Assembly: GCA_963969595.1 (NCBI GenBank)
Contig: OZ018413.1
Coordinates: 6,476,711-6,540,710 of the forward strand
Direction: 5' to 3'
Length of the DNA stretch: 64,000 nt
DNA from: Neckera pumila
Taxonomy: Eukaryota; Streptophyta; Bryopsida; Hypnales; Neckeraceae
The position numbers and the translations under genes are program-made. This document shows positions 60,086 to 64,000 of the stretch, piece after piece (the stretch's first letter is position 1; each line of letters begins with the position of its first letter). Below the pieces are notes generated by a model that saw only the letters and a list, made by a program, of their open reading frames with translations, searched no databases and had not been told where the DNA came from.

Positions 60086-61559
60086 CATATTGGATAAACA
60101 CTTCACGACAATTTCTGTTTTGGATATTGATATATAAATAATTTATCAAACTTTGAATATGCTTTAAATTTTGCTAAACTATCTACAAAATAAATGCTAC
60201 ACAAGGTACATAAGGACAACTTGTAATGAAAAGGTGTGAACACAATTTTTATACAGCCAAATGTTTTTTGAATTTTGATTACATGCCAACATTTTAAATA
60301 ATCAGACATTATCAGATATAACTCATTTGAAATTTCCAACATATATCAGATACATTTTAAACTTTTCTTTTATTGAAAAACTTACAATTACTTTAAAACT
60401 TAGTGTTTCTAATTCTTTGAGACAAATTGTTGACCGTTGTGCACAATAGAGCAAAGCTATAGCTTACATTTTATTTGTATATAGTGTTTTAAAATTACAA
60501 AATAAAATATGTTGAATTTATATTTCAATTGTTGCCAAGATCCAAGGCAATTCAATAATAAGACATGATTGTTAGAATGAGTTATTAATAGAATCCATAT
60601 TTAATGATTACACTGTACTTACTCAAGCTAAATTTGTAACAACTGCTTGCACTCTTTGTTCAAAATTTGCACCATGTACGTGCTTTACTTTGAAATTAGT
60701 ACCATAGTATTTTGATTCTTTTAAGAACAAAAGGTTGAATATAAAAGTGCTTGACTTGAAATAGATGCCTATACCATTTTGAAGTATAAAGAATAGAAAA
60801 TGCATTATAATATCTATGCACAAAAAATGAAGAGAAAATATGCTTTGACATTTGTATTCCAAAATACTTTATTAATCTTGAAACCGCTGAAATTCCAATA
60901 GTCACTTTGGGAGGAGGGCCACTTGAAGGTTCACCTAGGTTCCTATGATCTTATAGACCATAGACCTTCGACAACTTTAGCTATTTTTAATTGACGTAGA
61001 AAACCTTGCCAAAGCATGTAATATACCTATCATGGCACATGGAACCGAGCCATTAGCTGGGGAAGTTATAATCCTCCAATACCACACGACCAAGGAATAT
61101 TAACTTCCTTATTGCACTTGCCAAGGATAAATGTAAAAAACAGCCCCCTATTTTGTGTCATATTCATTTTGGATTTCATCACTTTTCTTCCCTTATTTGG
61201 AGCCTTTGCTTGTGAATATAAATTAAAAAGTTTCAAGTTTTGTCATGGGTGGCAAACAAAGAACTCCACTGTTCTCCGCTGGGGTAAACCGCAGACCATA
61301 ACGAGGTCAATCACCCCTGGCCTATAAGTCGTGCCAGTCACCCTTCACTTACCTATTTTTTTTGGCAGTGGATCCCTGAAAAATCGCTGCCTCCCTGACG
61401 TCGTCCTTCACGACATTACTCTCCGCGTGGGAAGGCGGCAACAACTTCATGGTACCATTACTGCCACTCCAGACCACAGGTACCCCCCATCGTCCCCACC
61501 AGAGAGAGAGGGAGAACTGGTTGACGAAGTACGTGGTGACTGACTCTCTTCAGTCCGGA

Positions 61560-62220
61560 TGCTGGGTTGGGTTTGCCTTTTGTTTGGAATTCAGTCGATT
61601 TACCTCGACTAAGCAAATCTGAGATACTCTCGGTCCTCAGCTGCTCGAGAATTGAAGGCGTCGTCAAGCTGTGCTGTGGCGTGGGAGGGTTGGGCGTTCT
61701 TGTCTTCAGCTGCCGATCAGCTTCGTGGCCCCGGCGCTCGCCTTTGATGGTGTGTGACATCCTCTTCATGCTCGTTCTCACTTGTTGATGTTGATCGATG
61801 ACTGCTGATCTCATGGAAACCTGGAAGAGTGCTTTCTCTGCTTTCGGGTTGATCCTGTTCGTCGTCACCATAGCTGTGTTGAGGTCAAGGTGTCCATCCG
61901 GTGATAAGCAGAAGTTTTTCATTTTAAGGCAGGAGCATCTAAGTCTCCACTTGTTGCTGGTAAGCATGGTTCCATTTATGAGACTGGTTAATTTATGGGT
62001 CATTTTATATGAACTTGCATGTCGGCGAGTGAAAGAAAATTCCATCGCACCAAGGAATGCGTTTTTTGAAAGCCGTATGCAAAAGTTATGAGAGGCCAAA
62101 GTTAGGTCGGTAGGTGGTGTCACTTGCTTCTTTGACCAGATGCACGTTTAGATTGAGGAATGTACCCCATGCCAGCTGAACCTCGTAGATGAAGTGTCCC
62201 GACCTCATGGGTTCCTTTTG
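61560..62220 (+). repeat. Leader module copy 3a
   Basis: Exon end reads GGCCCCGGCGCTCGCCTTTGATG followed by GTGTGT, so the ATG seen in other copies is lost. 27-nt micro-exon near 61,932-61,958. Confidence 0.7.
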
Positions 62221-62789
62221 TTTGTGGCTGGAGTAGTACAAGTACAAACTGACTGTGTACCGTAATCTCGACCTTGTTCTCAATATCCTCTCCAGCAACA
62301 CAATCGCACTGAAACTTCATGAATGAAAATTCCTTCCTTCCGACCACCGGAAGAAGAGAAAAGGCTGGAGAAAAAATAGCAGTAGCTGCAGTAATCACCG
62401 TCTAAAGGTTAGTTTGACTGGCACGCTCCGTTCCGTGAAGGATGAGCGCGAGTTCAAGTAAAGCTCGAGAACAAAAAGCAAAGAGCCAGAAAGCTAGGGA
62501 GCTGAAAACAGGGTCCTGATTAATTTCACATGGAATCGTGGATTAGAAATCAGAGAGAATTTGTAGAGTCTGTTGCAAAGGATTGTTGTACTTGAAATCC
62601 GGATTCGATCGTCTCCCTACTTTTGCTCCTTCCGACTTTTGTCAGTCATTCTCACTGCGATCGGGCTACTGTCGTTGAACAGGCTGTCCTCGGTAGGGTT
62701 TGTAACGCACATCTTCGAGCGTTTGTTTCCATCGTCTCTTGCTCAGTCTGCCATTATTAGCGTTACAGAGCAGCTCCGGTGAGTCCACG

Positions 62790-63180
62790 GTGTTGTTTGT
62801 GCTCCCCTTTCGTTTTGGAATCCATGATTCCTCAATTGAGCAAATACTCTTCTCAGCTAATACTCGGCGAGAAGTGTTTTGGAGTGGAACGATTTGATTT
62901 TCTTGTCTTCAGCTACCGATCAACGTTTGGCCATGGCGCTCTTCTTTGATCGTATGTGACATCCCTCTCTTGCTCGTTCTAAATTGGTATCGTTGTTGGT
63001 GATGGTTGACACCATGAAAACCTGGACCAGTGCTTACTCTCCTTTCGGGTTGATTATTGTCATGTCACTATAGCTGGTCGAGGTTAAGGATTCAAGACAG
63101 TGTTAAGCAAAAGTTGCTCGGTTAAAGGGTAGGAGCATCTATGTCGTCATTTTTTTTTCTGGTGAGCGTGGTTCCGAGTA
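62790..63180 (+). repeat. Leader module copy 3b, interrupted
   Basis: Keeps ATGGCGCTCTTCTTTGATC followed by GTATGT and the micro-exon (GAGCATCTATGTCG... before GTGAGC), then ends at 'ggttccgagta', where the paralogues continue 'gtatg(g)gactgg'. Confidence 0.65.
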
Positions 63181-63365
63181 CAGTAGAACCTCTCTAAACT
63201 AATCAGTCCCAGTTCAGTTTCAAATGATCTGACAAGATTACATTAGGGAGGTTTATTAGCTTATGGAGGGTCATTTTTAGTCATGACCTTTGTTATGGGG
63301 ACAAGTCCGGACCGGTCTGACAAAGTTACCTTACAGAGGTTATTACCTTATGGAGGATCAACTTA
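63181..63365. mobile_element. Pogo-like (Emigrant/Lemi-type) transposon left end, truncated by a nested insertion
   Basis: TA (63,179-63,180) followed by CAGTAGAACCTCTCTAAACT, close to the CAGTA(A/G)AACCTCTATAAA ends known for plant pogo-like elements, which target TA. Subterminal repeats ('ggaggtttattagcttatggaggg', 'agaggttattaccttatggagga') are visible. No right end appears before the next element. Confidence 0.65.
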
Positions 63366-64000
63366 CACTAGTGCAAAGCACTGGTTTTAATGACATGCTG
63401 AAATGACATTTTTTTCAAAAATGTCATTTCAACCATGTCATTGAAAATTTGGTAGATTTTAGAAGAATTATTGATCCTAGAATGTTTGTTTCAATCAAAA
63501 ATGAGATTGACGTCATTTGGTGCAACAAATTTGGTAGATTTTAGAAGACAAGTAATAGAAATAAATGACACTAGTAGGATATTCCAAGACATAAAAATTT
63601 CTTTTCCAATATATGAGTGAAGAAAGGTACATATGTTTAGATTGCATAGAATTTTGGAAAGTAAATTCTACATTTTTTCAAAATTTAGGAAAGTAAAATC
63701 AACAAATTTGGAAGATGTTGAATAGTAAAATCTATACCTTCTGAAGATTTTGAAAATTGAAATCTACATTTTGTAAGGTTTTGGAAAGTGAAATCTACAT
63801 TTGTTGTAGAATGTAGAACGTAAAATCTACACATCTGGATATTTTGAAAAGTAAAATCTACTTTTTTGATAGATTTTGAAGAGCTAAAATGTACACTACA
63901 AGTATGTTGAAGTGACATCAAAAAAATGACATTTTAAATGACATTTGGATGTCATTTCAACCACCTTTGTGGGTGGCTTAAATGATATCCAAATGTCATT
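63366..64000. mobile_element. CACTA-like element (left end), continues past the window
   Basis: Starts CACTAGTGCAAAGCACTGG, with dense subterminal inverted motifs AAATGACAT/ATGTCATTT at 63,392-63,450 and 63,905-64,000. CACTA assignment rests on the terminus only; the right end is outside the window. Confidence 0.45.
63650..63895. repeat. Degenerate tandem repeat, period about 35-45 bp
   Basis: Six or so imperfect copies of a unit like 'ttttggaaagtaaaatctacatt'. Short minus-strand frames across it are artefacts of the repeat. Confidence 0.65.

Larger units (their letters stand above)
61020..63180 (+). other. 5' leader region of unit 3 (kinase not in window)
   Basis: Begins with the variant GGCACATGGAACC...CCATTAGCTGGGGAA block and follows the unit 2 leader almost collinearly: 61,560-62,220 with 24,510-25,150, and 62,230-62,790 with 25,160-25,690 at high identity. 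It then starts the second module (62,790 on) and is cut at 63,180 by an inserted transposon. Any unit 3 kinase exon would lie beyond the window. Confidence 0.65.

Noticed and set aside
59937..60149. Two overlapping small frames rich in Ile, His and Tyr
   Set aside because: They translate the TA/CA microsatellite tract.
61458..62123. 221-codon minus-strand frame in the unit 3 leader
   Set aside because: The antisense of the leader module. In units 1 and 2 the same region is broken into shorter frames, and sense splice signals explain the conservation better.

Overview
The window looks like nuclear DNA of a land plant. It is AT-rich, has GT-AG introns, contains plant-type DNA transposons (CACTA, hAT, pogo-like and a TTAA-target group), and carries a tyrosine-kinase-like (TKL) kinase fused to cysteine-type leucine-rich repeats (LRRs). 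From memory, the very regular 24-residue LRRs ('SSLTTLDLSGCSSL...LP') recall predicted proteins of mosses and other seed-free plants. That placement is a guess; the sequence does not settle the species.

Layout: most of the window is a tandem segmental duplication of one gene locus, seen as three paralogous units. Unit 1 (about 100-20,640) has an upstream flank, a GC-richer 5' leader (6.83-9.35 kb), a broken kinase exon (9,372-11,558), an LRR exon (11,897-13,119, with a decayed tail) and a 3' flank. Unit 2 (about 20,980-49,330) has the same order: leader 24.2-29.4 kb, an intact kinase exon (29,413-30,903), a 359-bp intron, a giant LRR exon (31,263-35,572), a further decayed LRR stretch to 37.73 kb, and a 3' flank. 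Unit 3 begins near 54.95 kb, and its leader (61.02-63.18 kb) is cut by nested transposons before any kinase appears. About 4.7 kb (49.65-54.37 kb) without recognisable genes lies between units 2 and 3. A mosaic block (38-42.7 kb) in the unit 2 3' flank holds a degenerate pogo-like transposase and a casein-kinase-1 exon fragment.

The one apparently functional gene is in unit 2. It encodes a helical N-terminal domain (resembling the DUF1221/HeLo-type domain of plant MLKL-like kinases), a complete TKL kinase, and about 60 tandem 24-aa LRRs, roughly 1,930-1,950 residues in all. There is no visible signal peptide, membrane segment or NB-ARC, so it is presumably cytoplasmic. A role in immune-type recognition and signalling is inferred from architecture only. 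The kinase and LRR exons join through a phase-1 intron preserved in both paralogues. The LRR array has a higher-order structure of 16, 16 and 17 repeats.

Because the units are paralogous, several transposon insertions can be read against an empty paralogous site. This gives direct evidence for a family of TTAA-target, non-coding inverted-repeat elements (piggyBac-like by target and ends), a hAT-like MITE, and a foldback element inside the broken kinase that carries sequence related to the gene's own leader.
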